Shown: piece by piece, positions 16,304-25,602 of the stretch | How positions within the stretch are numbered: the stretch's first letter is position 1 | Layout of the letters: each line of letters opens with the position of its first letter | DNA from: DASZPL01 sp035550315 | GTDB taxonomy: Bacteria > Actinomycetota > Actinomycetes > JAFAQI01 | Length of the DNA stretch: 64,000 bases | Reading direction: 5' to 3' | Assembly (NCBI GenBank): GCA_035550315.1 | Contig: DASZPL010000117.1 | Location: forward strand, 1 to 64,000 | Notes under the pieces: generated by a model | Seen by the model: the letters and a program-made list of their open reading frames with translations, nothing else | Databases searched by the model: none | What the model was told of the DNA's origin: nothing | Translations under genes and position numbers: made by a program

Positions 16304-17024
16304 GAGCCGCCGTCCAGCGGTCGAGCAGCGAGACGTCACCGTCGACCTCGAGGGTGTCCCAGCCCACCCGGCTGCAGCAGGCGAGCAGCAGCGCGCTCGT
16401 CGTACCGGTCACGGTGACGTCGGGTTGCTTGAGTACGTCGAGTCGCTCGATGCCGCGCGGTTGCAGCTGCAGGCACCAGGTGCCGTTGTCGGAGGAGGCC
16501 AACGCCACGGTGCCTTCCGGCCCCGTCGTGCCGTCGCGTACGAACAGCCGCGGCACGATCAGGTCGACGTACTCATCGAGCCCGTCGCCGGCGAGCTCGG
16601 CGTCGATCGGCTGGCGCATGCCGTGCGCCGCCTGCGCGTCGAACCGGTGCACCGACGACTCATGCGCCATCCGGCGCGCCCAGAACGCTGCGACGCCGGC
16701 GTCGCCGTCGTCCCAGTTCCATGCCGGTGTGTCCGGCGCGCTGTCGGCCAATGTGGCGACGAGCTCGTCGAGCAGCTCCCGAAGCGCCGCGACCGGCTCG
16801 CCGGCGGGCACCGCGGGAGGTCCCTCCGGTGGCGCCGTTAGCCGGTTGGTGACGACGTTGATGACGTTGGCGTAGATCATCGCGATGTGCCGGACGAGCG
16901 CACCGACGTCCCAGCCGTCGCAGCCGGGGACCGGCGGGTCGAGGCCGAGGGCGGCTGCAGCGAGTAGCCCCTCGCCCTCCTGCCGGATGGCGGCAACGAG
17001 CTCGGGGTACGGCGGTGTGGTCAC
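16293..17024 (-). CDS. Mycothiol-dependent maleylpyruvate isomerase-family protein
   Basis: A 243-aa DinB-like protein of the actinobacterial MDMPI family: an N-terminal four-helix part (VPGCDGWDVGALVRHIAMIY, with the W-x-V-x2-L-x2-H metal His) and ARRMAHESSVHRFDAQAAHG holding the H-E-x3-H pair of the metal site, then a C-terminal SCP-like domain. Family members use mycothiol or act as metal-dependent transferases; the true substrate is rarely known. GTG 17022-17024 overlaps the SDR stop by 4 bases. The mycothiol gene mshA is 0.8 kb away. Confidence 0.87.
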   Translation of the reverse strand: MTTPPYPELVAAIRQEGEGLLAAAALGLDPPVPGCDGWDVGALVRHIAMIYANVINVVTNRLTAPPEGPPAVPAGEPVAALRELLDELVATLADSAPDTPAWNWDDGDAGVAAFWARRMAHESSVHRFDAQAAHGMRQPIDAELAGDGLDEYVDLIVPRLFVRDGTTGPEGTVALASSDNGTWCLQLQPRGIERLDVLKQPDVTVTGTTSALLLACCSRVGWDTLEVDGDVSLLDRWTAALNF

Positions 17025-17761
17025 GTGCCTTCCCGGATGACTTTGTGCTGCGCCGCCTGGGCGCGGGGCCGGACGACCAGCTGGTCGATGTTGACGTGCC
17101 AGGGCCGAGTGGCGACCCAGGCGATGCAGTCGGCGATGTCGTCGGCCGTGAGCGGGCCACGCACTCCGGCGTACACCGCATCCGCGCGGGCTTGGTCTCC
17201 CCCCAGCCGGTTGAGCGAAAACTCCTCGGTCGCCACCATGCCGGGTGCGATCTCGGTCACCCGGATCGGCTTGCCCGCGAGCTCCAGCCGCAACGTCTCG
17301 GACAGCGCCCGTTCGGCATGCTTCGCGGCGGTGTAGCCGCCCCCGCCCTCGTAGACGATGTGGCCGGCCGTCGACGTCACGGTGACGATCAGCCCGTCGC
17401 CGGTTGCCTCCAGCGCCGGCAGCAGGGCGCGGACGACCCGCATCGTCCCCATCACGTTGACCTGCCACATCCGCTGCCAGTCGTCGTCGTTCGCGGCGGC
17501 GATCGGGTCGAGACCGAACGCGCCGCCGGCGTTGTTCACGAGGAGGTGGCACCCGTCGACCGAGGCGGCGAGGGCCTGCACCGATGCCTCGTCGGTGACG
17601 TCGCAGGTCACTGGGCGGGCGCCGGTCTCCTTCGCCAGTGTCTCCAGCCGCTCGCGCCGTCGCGCCGCCGCGACGACCTGGAACCCGTCGGCGGCCAACC
17701 GGCGCGCGGTGGCTGCACCGATGCCGCTGCTGGCGCCCGTGACGACGGCAACTCGATCCAC
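17021..17761 (-). CDS. Short-chain dehydrogenase/reductase (YdfG-like)
   Basis: A 246-aa classical [13 protein letters not shown] (TGxxxGxG cofactor motif, residues about 7-16), an Arg-rich second strand (AAARRRERL) typical of NADP preference, NNAGG, and the catalytic Ser-Tyr-Lys (TSTAGH; YTAAK). The sequence [20 protein letters not shown] and the [11 protein letters not shown] segment resemble 3-hydroxy acid dehydrogenases. It is translationally coupled to the mycothiol-dependent enzyme and diverges from mshA with 50 bases between starts. Confidence 0.9.
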   Translation of the reverse strand: MDRVAVVTGASSGIGAATARRLAADGFQVVAAARRRERLETLAKETGARPVTCDVTDEASVQALAASVDGCHLLVNNAGGAFGLDPIAAANDDDWQRMWQVNVMGTMRVVRALLPALEATGDGLIVTVTSTAGHIVYEGGGGYTAAKHAERALSETLRLELAGKPIRVTEIAPGMVATEEFSLNRLGGDQARADAVYAGVRGPLTADDIADCIAWVATRPWHVNIDQLVVRPRAQAAQHKVIREGT

Positions 17762-17811
17762 GACCCGAGCCTAAAGACGGCGTACTACAGCCGATCGGGC
17801 AGGATGGATGC

Positions 17812-19044
17812 ATGGCGTTGCCACGACGGGTCGCGACCCTGTCGGTGCACACTTCCCCGCTGGACCAGCCCGGCGGCGGTGACGCCGGCGGCATGAATGT
17901 CTACGTGACCGAGGTCGCGAAGCGGCTCGCCGAGCGTGGCATCGAGGTCGAGATCTTCACCCGGGCGACGAGCAGCGAGCTGCCGCCGTCGGTCGAGTTC
18001 GTCCCCGGCGTGACCGTGCGCCACATCACCGCCGGCCCTTACGAAGGGTTGGACAAGAACGACCTGCCCGCCCAGCTGTGCGCGTTCACCAGCGGCGTGC
18101 TGCGCGCCGAGGCGGTCCACGAGCCGGGTTGGTTCGACGTGGTGCACTCGCACTACTGGCTGTCGGGTCAGGTCGGCTGGCTGGCCAAGGAGCGCTGGGG
18201 CGTGCCGCTGGTGCACTCGATGCACACCATGGCGAAGGTGAAGAACGCGGCGCTCGCGGAAGGCGACGCGCCCGAGCCGGCGATGCGCGCGATCGGCGAG
18301 GCGCAGGTCGTGGAGGCGGCGGACCGGTTGCTGGCGTCCACCGGCGAGGAGGCCGCCCAGCTGGTCACGTTGTACGACGCCGACCCGTCCCGCGTCACGA
18401 CCGTGCCACCCGGCGTCGACCTCTCGGTCTTCACGCCCGGCGACCGCGGCGCCGCGCGGCGCCGGTTGTCGATGCCCGCGGACGCCGTCGTGCTGCTGTT
18501 CGTCGGCCGGATCCAGCCGCTGAAGGCGCCGGACGTGGTGCTGCGCGCCGCCGCCGATCTGCTCGAGGCCGACCCGGAGCTGCGGCAGCGGCTGGTGATC
18601 GCGATCGTGGGGGGTCCGTCCGGCAGCGGGCTGGAGCGCCCCGAGCACCTGCACAAGCTGGCGGTGTCGCTCGGCCTCGCCGACGTCGTGCGGTTCGAGC
18701 CGCCGGTGCCGCAGGCGATGCTCGCCGACTACTACCGTGCGGCCGACGTCACCGTCGTGCCGTCGTACACCGAGTCGTTCGGGTTGGTCGCCATCGAGTC
18801 GCAGGCGTGCGGCACGCCGGTCGTGGCGGCGCGGGTCGGCGGGCTGCGGACCGCGGTCCGGGACCGGGTATCCGGCGTACTCGTTGACGGGCACGTGCCC
18901 GGTGACTACGCCGCCGCGATTCGCTCGCTGCTGGCCGAGCCGCGCCGCTGGGCAACCCTCGCTGCCGGTGCGGTGCGGCACGCCGCCGACTTCGGGTGGG
19001 GGATGACGGCGGAGCGCATCCTCGAGGTCTACGCCGCGCTGTGA
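17812..19044 (+). CDS. mshA: MshA, D-inositol-3-phosphate glycosyltransferase
   Basis: A 410-aa GT4 retaining glycosyltransferase that makes 1-O-(2-acetamido-alpha-glucopyranosyl)-inositol 3-phosphate from UDP-GlcNAc and 1L-myo-inositol 1-phosphate, the first step of mycothiol synthesis. Typical stretches are [39 protein letters not shown] and the C-terminal E-x7-E motif in [18 protein letters not shown]. Length fits the family. CAGGAT (17800-17805) lies 6 bases before ATG 17812, a likely leaderless promoter. It overlaps ybjN by four bases; mshA-ybjN-gpm is a common actinobacterial order. Confidence 0.95.
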   Translation: MALPRRVATLSVHTSPLDQPGGGDAGGMNVYVTEVAKRLAERGIEVEIFTRATSSELPPSVEFVPGVTVRHITAGPYEGLDKNDLPAQLCAFTSGVLRAEAVHEPGWFDVVHSHYWLSGQVGWLAKERWGVPLVHSMHTMAKVKNAALAEGDAPEPAMRAIGEAQVVEAADRLLASTGEEAAQLVTLYDADPSRVTTVPPGVDLSVFTPGDRGAARRRLSMPADAVVLLFVGRIQPLKAPDVVLRAAADLLEADPELRQRLVIAIVGGPSGSGLERPEHLHKLAVSLGLADVVRFEPPVPQAMLADYYRAADVTVVPSYTESFGLVAIESQACGTPVVAARVGGLRTAVRDRVSGVLVDGHVPGDYAAAIRSLLAEPRRWATLAAGAVRHAADFGWGMTAERILEVYAAL

Positions 19045-19580
19045 CCAAACCTGAGACCGCGACCGCCGCCGATCCGGCCGCCGTGATCCGCGCGACGCTC
19101 GACGAGCGGGCGCTCAGCTATGAGGAGCCTCAGCCCGGCTCGTTCCTGGTCAAGCTGCCCGGCAACCACAAGCTGGCGACGATGACGTGGCTGGTCGTCG
19201 GTGACCACTCGCTGCACGTCGAAGCGTTCTTCTGCCGCCGGCCGGACGAGGAGCAGGAGCGCTTCTACCGCTGGCTGCTCGAGCGCAACGCCCGGATGTA
19301 CGCCGTCGCGTTCTCGGTCGACACCCTCGGCGACGTCTACCTGGTCGGGCGGCTGCCGCTGTCGTCGATCGAACCCGACGAGCTCGACCGGGTCCTCGGC
19401 AGCGTTCTCAGCTACGCCGACGACTGGTTCGACACGGCGCTGGAGATCGGCTTCCGCGGCTCGATCGAGCGGGAGTGGGACTGGCGGGTCAGCCGTGGCG
19501 AGTCGCTGGCCAACCTGGCCGCGTTCGCGCGCTTCGCCGACCCCGCCAACCGCAACCGGCAGGATGAGCATCGTGACTGA
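19041..19580 (+). CDS. YbjN domain protein
   Basis: A 179-aa protein starting at GTG 19041, which overlaps the mshA stop. It has the YbjN fold, related to type III secretion chaperones ([58 protein letters not shown]). The molecular role is unknown; conserved placement between mshA and gpm in actinobacteria is all that is known to me. The last 17 bases overlap the gpm start. Confidence 0.88.
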   Translation: MTKPETATAADPAAVIRATLDERALSYEEPQPGSFLVKLPGNHKLATMTWLVVGDHSLHVEAFFCRRPDEEQERFYRWLLERNARMYAVAFSVDTLGDVYLVGRLPLSSIEPDELDRVLGSVLSYADDWFDTALEIGFRGSIEREWDWRVSRGESLANLAAFARFADPANRNRQDEHRD

Positions 19581-20331
19581 GCAAGCCGTCGGGACGCTCG
19601 TGCTGTTGCGGCACGGCGAGAGCGAATGGAACGCCAAGAACCTGTTCACCGGCTGGGTCGACGTCGGCCTCACAGAGAAGGGGCGGGCCGAGGCGGTCCG
19701 GGCCGGCGACCTGCTCCGCGACCACGACCTGCTGCCCGACCTGCTCCACACCTCGGTGTTGCAGCGAGCGATCGCGACGGCGGTCGAGGCGCTCAGCACG
19801 TGTGACCGGGTGTGGATCCCGGTGCGCCGGTCGTGGCGGCTGAACGAGCGGCACTACGGCGACCTGCAAGGCAAGAACAAGACCGAGATCCGCGAGCAGT
19901 ACGGCGAGGATCAGTTCCTCACCTGGCGGCGGTCGTTCGACACGCCGCCGCCGCCGATCGCCGACGACGCGGAGTTCTCCCAGCTCGGCGATGCTCGCTA
20001 CGCCGTCCTCGCGCCGGATGTGGTGCCGCGCACCGAATGCCTTAAGGACGTGGTCGAGCGGCTGCTGCCGTACTGGTATGACGCGCTGGTGCCTGACCTG
20101 CGGGGCGGCGGCACCGTCTTGGTGGTCGCGCACGGCAACTCGATCCGGGCGCTGGTCAAGCACCTCGACGGCATCGGCGACGCCGAGATCGCCGGGCTGA
20201 ACATCCCGACCGGGATCCCGTTGCGTTACGACCTGGACGACCGGTTGCGACCGGTCAAGCCGGGCGGGGAGTACCTCGACCCCGATGCTGCCGCGGCGTC
20301 GATCGAGGCGGTCAAGAACCAGGGCCGCTAG
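19564..20331 (+). CDS. gpmA: 2,3-bisphosphoglycerate-dependent phosphoglycerate mutase
   Basis: A 255-aa enzyme interconverting 3- and 2-phosphoglycerate in glycolysis. [20 protein letters not shown] holds the phospho-His RHG motif, [15 protein letters not shown] binds the bisphosphoglycerate, and [18 protein letters not shown] contains the second catalytic His. Start ATG 19564 has AGG directly in front; GTG 19573 is a possible internal start. It is the third gene of the mshA-ybjN-gpm operon. Confidence 0.95.
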   Translation: MSIVTEQAVGTLVLLRHGESEWNAKNLFTGWVDVGLTEKGRAEAVRAGDLLRDHDLLPDLLHTSVLQRAIATAVEALSTCDRVWIPVRRSWRLNERHYGDLQGKNKTEIREQYGEDQFLTWRRSFDTPPPPIADDAEFSQLGDARYAVLAPDVVPRTECLKDVVERLLPYWYDALVPDLRGGGTVLVVAHGNSIRALVKHLDGIGDAEIAGLNIPTGIPLRYDLDDRLRPVKPGGEYLDPDAAAASIEAVKNQGR

Positions 20332-20343
20332 CGGGACCTGCCG

Positions 20344-20931
20344 CTAGCCGTTGGCGGGCTCGCCGGGCTCGGCCGGGAAGGTCGCGCGCACCACGGGCTG
20401 GAACTGGCTCGGCGCGAACGACACGTCGGCGGCCGACACGACCGGCACCTGCACCGCCCGGCTGATGCCGGCGTTGGCGAAGCTGAGCTGCACCGACACC
20501 GTGGTGCCGGCGACGAGCGGCTGGGTCGTGTTGACGGCCGCGGTCGGGCCGTCCGGGCGCAGCGTCGGGCTGGCGATCGAGATCAGCACCTTCGGTGGCA
20601 ACGGCACGCTGCCGCTGGCCGTTCCGCCGAAGGTCACCGAACCGCTGCCGTCGATGGTCGCCCCGATCAGGTTGTCCGAGCTGGCCTGCTGATTGATCAG
20701 GCCGGCGAACAGGTAGGGCTTCGCGCTGGGGCCGCTCAATGTCGCGCCGCTCGACGTGTCGGGGACGGCGATGAAGACGTTCCGCGCCTGCACCTTGGCG
20801 ATGTTGAAGCTGGTGCCGGTCGTGGTGGCGTGCTCGACGCTGGTCTCGGCCGGTGACTGGAAACCGCAGCCGACAAGGAGTAACGCCGTACCGACCGCGA
20901 GGGCGGTGGCAACGGCCCGGCGCTGGATCAC
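20344..20931 (-). CDS. Putative lipoprotein of unknown function
   Basis: A 195-aa protein with a lipoprotein signal peptide: MIQRRAVATALAVGTALLLV then GCGF, the Cys being the lipidation site. The mature part looks like a beta-sandwich (VFIAVPDTSSG; LFAGLINQQASSDNLIGATI; VSVQLSFANAGI) and is similar in style to actinobacterial lipoproteins resembling the PCu(A)C copper-chaperone fold, but the Met/His copper ligands are not seen. It is convergent with gpm, 12 bases apart, and lies downstream of the thioredoxin-like gene. Confidence 0.78.
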   Translation of the reverse strand: MIQRRAVATALAVGTALLLVGCGFQSPAETSVEHATTTGTSFNIAKVQARNVFIAVPDTSSGATLSGPSAKPYLFAGLINQQASSDNLIGATIDGSGSVTFGGTASGSVPLPPKVLISIASPTLRPDGPTAAVNTTQPLVAGTTVSVQLSFANAGISRAVQVPVVSAADVSFAPSQFQPVVRATFPAEPGEPANG

Positions 20932-21024
20932 GCTGGCTCCTTGACCTCGTCCTGGTCGCGTCCGGCGACCACAGCCGGGTCAGCCTACTGACCGAGGATC
21001 GCCGTGTTCGTGAGGGGGTCCGGC

Positions 21025-21786
21025 TCAGCCGGATGACGTGCCGGCGAACTGCCGCAGCTGGTCGGCAAGCGCCGGGATCGCAGCGACCGTCATCGACCGT
21101 TGGATGGAACTGATCGTGCCGTCCGGCTTGACGAGTACGACGGTCACGCCGGTGCTGCGCACGGAATCGGCGACGGCTGCCGCCGGGTCGAAGAAGACGT
21201 CGGGTTCGACGCTGTGCAGCTGGCCGGGCAGCGCGGCCGCCTCGGCGTCGGTCGCCGCCGGAGCCACCACGGCTAGCGACAGCCGTGACTTGGTTGCCTG
21301 CGCACCGACCAGGTCGAGCAGGTTGGTGCAGTCGCAGTGCAACGGGACGAGCGCGATCGCCTTCGGCCGCAGCGCGCGGGCGGCGACCGGCTGCTGGTCG
21401 GTGGTCCGCAGCAGCACGCTCGGGAGCAGCCCGCCGACGTGCCCGTCGGCAACGGCCGGCGCTGCGATCGGAGCCGCCGCGAGCTGGCTCGGGGCGGTAG
21501 TCGGGGTCAGCGCGGTCATGGCGCCGGCGGCGAGTGCCGCCACGATCAGGGCACCGAGCAGGATGCAGCTGGTCAGCGCGCCCCGCCGGGACAGCTGCCG
21601 GCCGATCCACTCGTTGCGGCGAGCGGCCCGCAGCTCGCGGTGGTAGGCGGCGATGTCGGGGGCGAGCTCGCGGATGTCGTCGGGAATGACCACGTCGGTC
21701 CAGCTGTCGTCGTCGGCCCAGGCGGCATCCCACGCGTCATGGGCGGCGCCGAATGCGTCACGCGGACGGTCGTCTTCGTCCGGCAC
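21025..21786 (-). CDS. Membrane-anchored thioredoxin-like-fold protein
   Basis: About 253 aa from GTG 21784-21786; a -10 (CATACT on the minus strand, 21793-21798) ends 6 bases before it, so leaderless expression is likely. An acidic cytoplasmic N-terminus (about 1-80) is followed by one membrane span ([20 protein letters not shown]) and an extracytoplasmic domain with a redoxin-like pattern: [20 protein letters not shown] and the C-terminal [13 protein letters not shown]. The active site reads CDC rather than CxxC, so classic dithiol chemistry is doubtful. Upstream ATGs at 21846 and 21870 are alternatives. Confidence 0.65.
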   Translation of the reverse strand: MPDEDDRPRDAFGAAHDAWDAAWADDDSWTDVVIPDDIRELAPDIAAYHRELRAARRNEWIGRQLSRRGALTSCILLGALIVAALAAGAMTALTPTTAPSQLAAAPIAAPAVADGHVGGLLPSVLLRTTDQQPVAARALRPKAIALVPLHCDCTNLLDLVGAQATKSRLSLAVVAPAATDAEAAALPGQLHSVEPDVFFDPAAAVADSVRSTGVTVVLVKPDGTISSIQRSMTVAAIPALADQLRQFAGTSSG

Positions 21787-21982
21787 GTGCTCAGTATGCG
21801 CCGCCCGCCCAACCGGCGAAAGAGCTGGGCCGGATTCGTTCGACATGCACGGCTGCGGCCGTCCTGTCAAGCCCCATCTGGTTGACGATTATGCGCCTGA
21901 CCTGCGGTTTCGTCGGTTCGGCGGCGCCGGTCGGGTCGGTCTTGCGTGCTACCCTTACTTCAGCGGAAGGGGAACAAAGCGC

Positions 21983-22465
21983 ATGACGTTCACGGTCGGC
22001 GAGACGGTCGTCTACCCCCATCACGGGGCTGCCCTCATCGAAGCAATCGAGACCCGCACGATCAAAGGCGAGGAGAAGACCTACCTCGTGCTCAAGGTCG
22101 CACAAGGCGACCTGACCGTCCGGGTTCCCGCCGAGAACGCCGAGTATGTCGGCGTCCGCGATGTGGTCGGCGCCGATGGCTTGGAGCGGGTCTTCGACAT
22201 CCTCAAGGCGCCGCACACGGAGGAGCCGACCAACTGGTCGCGGCGTTACAAGGCGAACGTCGAGAAGATCGCCTCCGGCGACGTCAACAAGGTGGCCGAG
22301 GTGGTCCGTGACCTGTGGCGTCGCGACCGCGAGCGCGGCCTGTCCGCCGGCGAGAAGCGGATGCTCGCGAAGGCCCGGCAGATCCTGGTGTCGGAGCTCG
22401 CGCTCGCCGAGGGCACCAACGAGGACAAGGCCGAGGCCATCCTCGACGAGGTGCTCGCCGGCTGA
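21983..22465 (+). CDS. carD: CarD family RNA polymerase-binding transcription regulator
   Basis: A 160-aa protein. The N-terminal Tudor-like domain ([20 protein letters not shown], residues 1-65) binds the RNA polymerase beta subunit; the C-terminal helical domain holds [19 protein letters not shown] with the Trp that wedges into the minor groove at the upstream edge of the bubble. In actinobacteria CarD stabilises open complexes at rRNA and many other promoters and is usually essential. ATG 21983 has AGGGGA upstream. It opens the carD-ispF-cysS-rlmB cluster. Confidence 0.95.
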   Translation: MTFTVGETVVYPHHGAALIEAIETRTIKGEEKTYLVLKVAQGDLTVRVPAENAEYVGVRDVVGADGLERVFDILKAPHTEEPTNWSRRYKANVEKIASGDVNKVAEVVRDLWRRDRERGLSAGEKRMLAKARQILVSELALAEGTNEDKAEAILDEVLAG

Positions 22466-22487
22466 CTCGCGGCGCCGGCAGCCGCCG

Positions 22488-23003
22488 ATGACGGCCGACG
22501 AGGTCGTGCCGCTGACCGATCCTGTCGCCGGGTTGCCCCGCGTCGGCGTCGGCGTCGACGTTCACCCGTTCGCCGCTGGCCGCCCACTCGCGCTGGCCTG
22601 TCTGAGCTGGCCGGAGGAGCCGGGCTTGGCCGGTCACTCCGACGGTGACGTGGTCGCGCACGCCGCCTGCGACGCGCTGTTGTCCGCTGCCGGGCTCGGT
22701 GACCTCGGCAGCCAGTTCGGCACCGCCGAGCCGGGCTGGGCCGACGCCACCGGCGCGGCCATGCTCGCCGAGACCGCGCGGCGGTTGACCGCGGCCGGCT
22801 GGGCGATCGGCAACGTCGCCGTACAGCTGATCGGGCAACGCCCGCGGATCGCCGACCGGCGGGAGGAGGCGCAAGCCGCGCTCTCCAACGCGGTCGGTGC
22901 GCCGGTCACCCTCTCGGCCACCACGACCGACGGACTCGGCCTCACCGGACGCGGCGAAGGGCTCGCTGCCATCGCCAGCGCCCTCGTGATCCGCCGGCGC
23001 TAG
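22488..23003 (+). CDS. ispF: 2-C-methyl-D-erythritol 2,4-cyclodiphosphate synthase
   Basis: A 171-aa enzyme of the non-mevalonate isoprenoid pathway. VGVDVHPF gives the D-x-H zinc ligands, [19 protein letters not shown] the third His, and [17 protein letters not shown] the conserved C-terminal CDP-binding stretch. [11 protein letters not shown] replaces the more usual F-P-D-T-D-P. The first 16 residues are an extension before PRVGVGVD. Only 22 bases separate it from carD; the ispD gene that normally lies there is absent. Confidence 0.93.
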   Translation: MTADEVVPLTDPVAGLPRVGVGVDVHPFAAGRPLALACLSWPEEPGLAGHSDGDVVAHAACDALLSAAGLGDLGSQFGTAEPGWADATGAAMLAETARRLTAAGWAIGNVAVQLIGQRPRIADRREEAQAALSNAVGAPVTLSATTTDGLGLTGRGEGLAAIASALVIRRR

Positions 23004-23032
23004 AGCCGCCAGTTCGCCCAGCGCCAACCCGC

Positions 23033-23085
23033 GTTGTCGACCTGACGTGGCGAAACCGCCGAATTCGGCGCGGCAACTCGACAAC
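23033..23085. repeat. 53-bp palindromic intergenic repeat, copy 2
   Basis: GTTGTCGAC (23033-23041) and CTCGACAAC (23077-23085) form the near-perfect ends, with an inner GGCG/CGCC-rich pairing. It is in the same orientation as copy 3 at 24117-24169, and the two copies bracket the nuclease-like gene. Confidence 0.85.
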
Positions 23086-23191
23086 GCTCGTGCGGGGCGC
23101 GATGTGCCTGCAGACCAGCGCGTCGTCGACGTTGTCCACAGTTGCGGAGTCGACCCGAGCGGTGCGTCTTGGCGACAACCACGCTGCGCGC

Positions 23192-24112
23192 ATGCGTGCC
23201 GAACTCATCGCGGCGATCCGTGCCCGCGGCGGCATCTGTACCCGCGACGAAGCGTGCGGTGTTGCGGCCGTGCACGTGGTCGACGACGCCGTCCGGGTCG
23301 GCGCGTTGCGGGTCGCAGCGCCGGCGGTCTATGCCTTGCCGGAGCTGCCAGACAACACCGAGCTGCGCCGGCGGGTGGCGCTCGCGCACCACCGCGATGG
23401 CGCGTTGTCCCACACCGATGCGCTGGATGTCTGGGGCTTGCCTGGCGCGCTTGACGGATCGGTACATGTCACGGTTCGCGGCGATCACTCTGCCTGCCTG
23501 GCCGACGGCGTGAAGCTGCATCGCCGCCGCTACTTCCGCGATGAGCCGGGCGTCGTCCGGGTTCGCGATGGCCTACGCGTCGTTCGAATCGAGCAGGCAG
23601 TGATCGACAGCTGGCCGTTGTTGCCGGCGCTCGACCAGCGGGCGCCGGCGATCATCGCGGTCCGTGACCGACGTACGACGGGTGCCCGCCTGTTGGCGTC
23701 ACTGGCTAAGCAGCCGTGGGTGCCCGGGGCACGCCAGATGGGCGAGCTCTTCGGCTTGCTCGACAGCGGCCTCCATAGCGAGCTCGAAATTTGGGGTCAC
23801 GCCAACGTGTTCACCGACTCGCGCCTCCCGCCATCGACCACGCAGCGCGCCGTCCGCGTCGGGTCGCGGCGGGTCTATCTTGATCGCGCCTTTGACGACG
23901 TGATGCTCGACGTTGAGCTTGACGGCGCGGCGTACCACGGCACGCCGGGCCAGCGAGAGCGCGACCTTCGACGTGACGCTGCGCTGGCCCGGCTGGGCTG
24001 GCTCACCGTGCGCTACTCGCATCCACGACTGCACGCGGAGCCAGCCGAAATCGTCGGCGAGGTGCTCGACATCATCACCACGCGCCGGCGGCAATTCGGG
24101 CGCGCCTCCTGA
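23192..24112 (+). CDS. AbiEi-like N-terminal domain + DUF559/Vsr-like nuclease domain protein
   Basis: A 306-aa protein from ATG 23192 (an in-frame ATG at 23090 would run into the flanking repeat). The N-terminal 50 residues look like the winged helix of AbiEi-type antitoxin domains (LIAAIRARGGICTRDEACGV... VYALP). The C-terminal 80 residues have the PD-(D/E)xK-like pattern of DUF559/Vsr endonucleases: MLDVELDGAAYHGTPGQRERDLRRDAALARLGWLTVRYSH is the region, with D/E-x-D, H, R-D and W-x-V-R-Y in order. No partner toxin is adjacent. The two same-orientation palindromic repeats on either side and its position inside the ispF-cysS gap suggest it was inserted as a unit. Confidence 0.8.
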   Translation: MRAELIAAIRARGGICTRDEACGVAAVHVVDDAVRVGALRVAAPAVYALPELPDNTELRRRVALAHHRDGALSHTDALDVWGLPGALDGSVHVTVRGDHSACLADGVKLHRRRYFRDEPGVVRVRDGLRVVRIEQAVIDSWPLLPALDQRAPAIIAVRDRRTTGARLLASLAKQPWVPGARQMGELFGLLDSGLHSELEIWGHANVFTDSRLPPSTTQRAVRVGSRRVYLDRAFDDVMLDVELDGAAYHGTPGQRERDLRRDAALARLGWLTVRYSHPRLHAEPAEIVGEVLDIITTRRRQFGRAS

Positions 24113-24116
24113 CCGC

Positions 24117-24169
24117 GTTGTCGACCTGACGCGGCGAAATCGCCAAATCTGACCCGTCAACTCGACAAG
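24117..24169. repeat. 53-bp palindromic intergenic repeat, copy 3
   Basis: GTTGTCGAC (24117-24125) and CTCGACAAG (24161-24169). The first half is nearly identical to copy 2, while the second half is more diverged. It starts 4 bases after the stop of the nuclease-like gene. Confidence 0.8.
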
Positions 24170-24198
24170 GCTTTGGTGGCGGTGGTCGCCGGCGCCAA

Positions 24199-24204
24199 TA
24201 ACCT
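24199..24204 (+). promoter_or_regulatory. -10 element for leaderless cysS
   Basis: TAACCT ends 6 bases before the GTG start at 24211. No ribosome site is present in the interval, which supports a leaderless transcript beginning at the start codon. Confidence 0.45.
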
Positions 24205-24210
24205 TGCTGC

Positions 24211-25593
24211 GTGGCGTTGCGGCTGTATGACACCCGGAGTCGCGGCGTGCGCGACTTCGCGCCGCTGCGTGCCGGCGTGGCCTCGATGTACGTCTGCGGG
24301 CCGACCGTGCAAGGCGCGCCGCACATCGGTCACGTCCGGTCGGCGGTGTCGTTCGACGTACTGCGCCGCTGGTTGACGGCCAGTGGCTACGACGTCGTCC
24401 AGCTGCGCAATGTGACCGACATCGACGACAAGATCCTGCGCAACGCCGACGAGCAGGGCGTCGCATGGTGGGCGCTCGCGACCGAAATGACGCGCCAGTT
24501 CCAGGCCGGCTACGACGCACTGAACGTGCTGCCGCCGACCGGTGAGCCACGGGCGACCGGTCATGTGCCGCAAATGCTGTCGCTCATCGAGCGGCTGATC
24601 GGCGGCGGCCATGCTTACGCCGCGGGCGGCGACGTCTACTTCGACGTCGGATCGCACCCGACGTACGGCGAGCTGTCCGGCCAGCGGCTTGACGCGATGC
24701 AGCCGAGCGAAGATCCCGGCGCCAAGCGCGACCCGCGTGACTTCGCGCTTTGGAAGGGCGCCAAGCCAGGCGAGCCGTCCTGGGAGACGCCGTGGGGACC
24801 CGGTCGGCCGGGCTGGCACCTCGAGTGCTCGGCGATGGCCACGCACTACCTCGGCAGCGAGTTCGACATCCACGGCGGCGGCCTCGACCTCGTCTTCCCG
24901 CACCATGAGAACGAGTTGGCGCAGTCGAGTGCGGCGGGCGACGGCTTCGCGAGATGGTGGCTGCACAACGGCCTGCTCAACATCCGTGGCACGAAGATGA
25001 GCAAGTCGTTGGGCAACTCGCTGTTCCTCACCGACCTGCTGGCGGCGGCGCGGCCGCAGGCGCTGCGCTACTTGTTGACGGCGCCGCACTATCGCTCTGA
25101 GATCGACTGGACCGACCACGCGCTGGCCGAGGCGGATGCGGCGTACTCCCGAATCGAAGGGTTCCTGACCCGCGCCGCGGATAAGTACGGCGAGCCGGAC
25201 GCCGATGCCGCGGTGCCGGCGAGCTTCGCGAATGCGATGAACGACGACCTCGCGGTGCCGGCGGCGATCGGCGAACTGCACGAGACCGTGCGCCGTGGCA
25301 ACAGCGCAATTGCCGGCGGTGACGACGCCGGCGCCCGCACCGCCTTCGCCGAGGCGGCCGCGATGACCAAACTGCTCGGGTTGTGGCCCGGCGACTTCGC
25401 CGGCGAGGCGAGCGACGGCGGTGGCCTTCGCCGGGTCGTCGCCGCCGTCGTGCCGGCATTGCTGGAAGCGCGCGAGGCCGCGCGCGCCCGCAAGGACTAT
25501 CCGGAGAGCGACCGGATCCGCGCCGCCCTCGCCACCGCCGGCGTCGTCATCGAGGACACCCCTGACGGTCCGCGCTGGCGCGTCGGCAGCTGA
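24211..25593 (+). CDS. cysS: Cysteinyl-tRNA synthetase
   Basis: A 460-aa class I synthetase that charges tRNA-Cys. [19 protein letters not shown] holds the zinc Cys and the HIGH motif, [16 protein letters not shown] and HHENELAQS contribute the remaining zinc ligands, and TKMSKSLGN is the KMSKS loop. MshC is a close paralogue, but the anticodon-binding C-terminus (residues about 340-460) and its place between ispF and rlmB favour CysS. GTG start 24211. Confidence 0.94.
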   Translation: MALRLYDTRSRGVRDFAPLRAGVASMYVCGPTVQGAPHIGHVRSAVSFDVLRRWLTASGYDVVQLRNVTDIDDKILRNADEQGVAWWALATEMTRQFQAGYDALNVLPPTGEPRATGHVPQMLSLIERLIGGGHAYAAGGDVYFDVGSHPTYGELSGQRLDAMQPSEDPGAKRDPRDFALWKGAKPGEPSWETPWGPGRPGWHLECSAMATHYLGSEFDIHGGGLDLVFPHHENELAQSSAAGDGFARWWLHNGLLNIRGTKMSKSLGNSLFLTDLLAAARPQALRYLLTAPHYRSEIDWTDHALAEADAAYSRIEGFLTRAADKYGEPDADAAVPASFANAMNDDLAVPAAIGELHETVRRGNSAIAGGDDAGARTAFAEAAAMTKLLGLWPGDFAGEASDGGGLRRVVAAVVPALLEAREAARARKDYPESDRIRAALATAGVVIEDTPDGPRWRVGS

Positions 25594-25602
25594 GGCGTCG
25601 TC

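Noticed and set aside
23192..24112. A complete AbiE-type toxin-antitoxin system
   Set aside because: Only an AbiEi-like N-terminal domain is present; no AbiEii nucleotidyltransferase toxin gene lies on either side.
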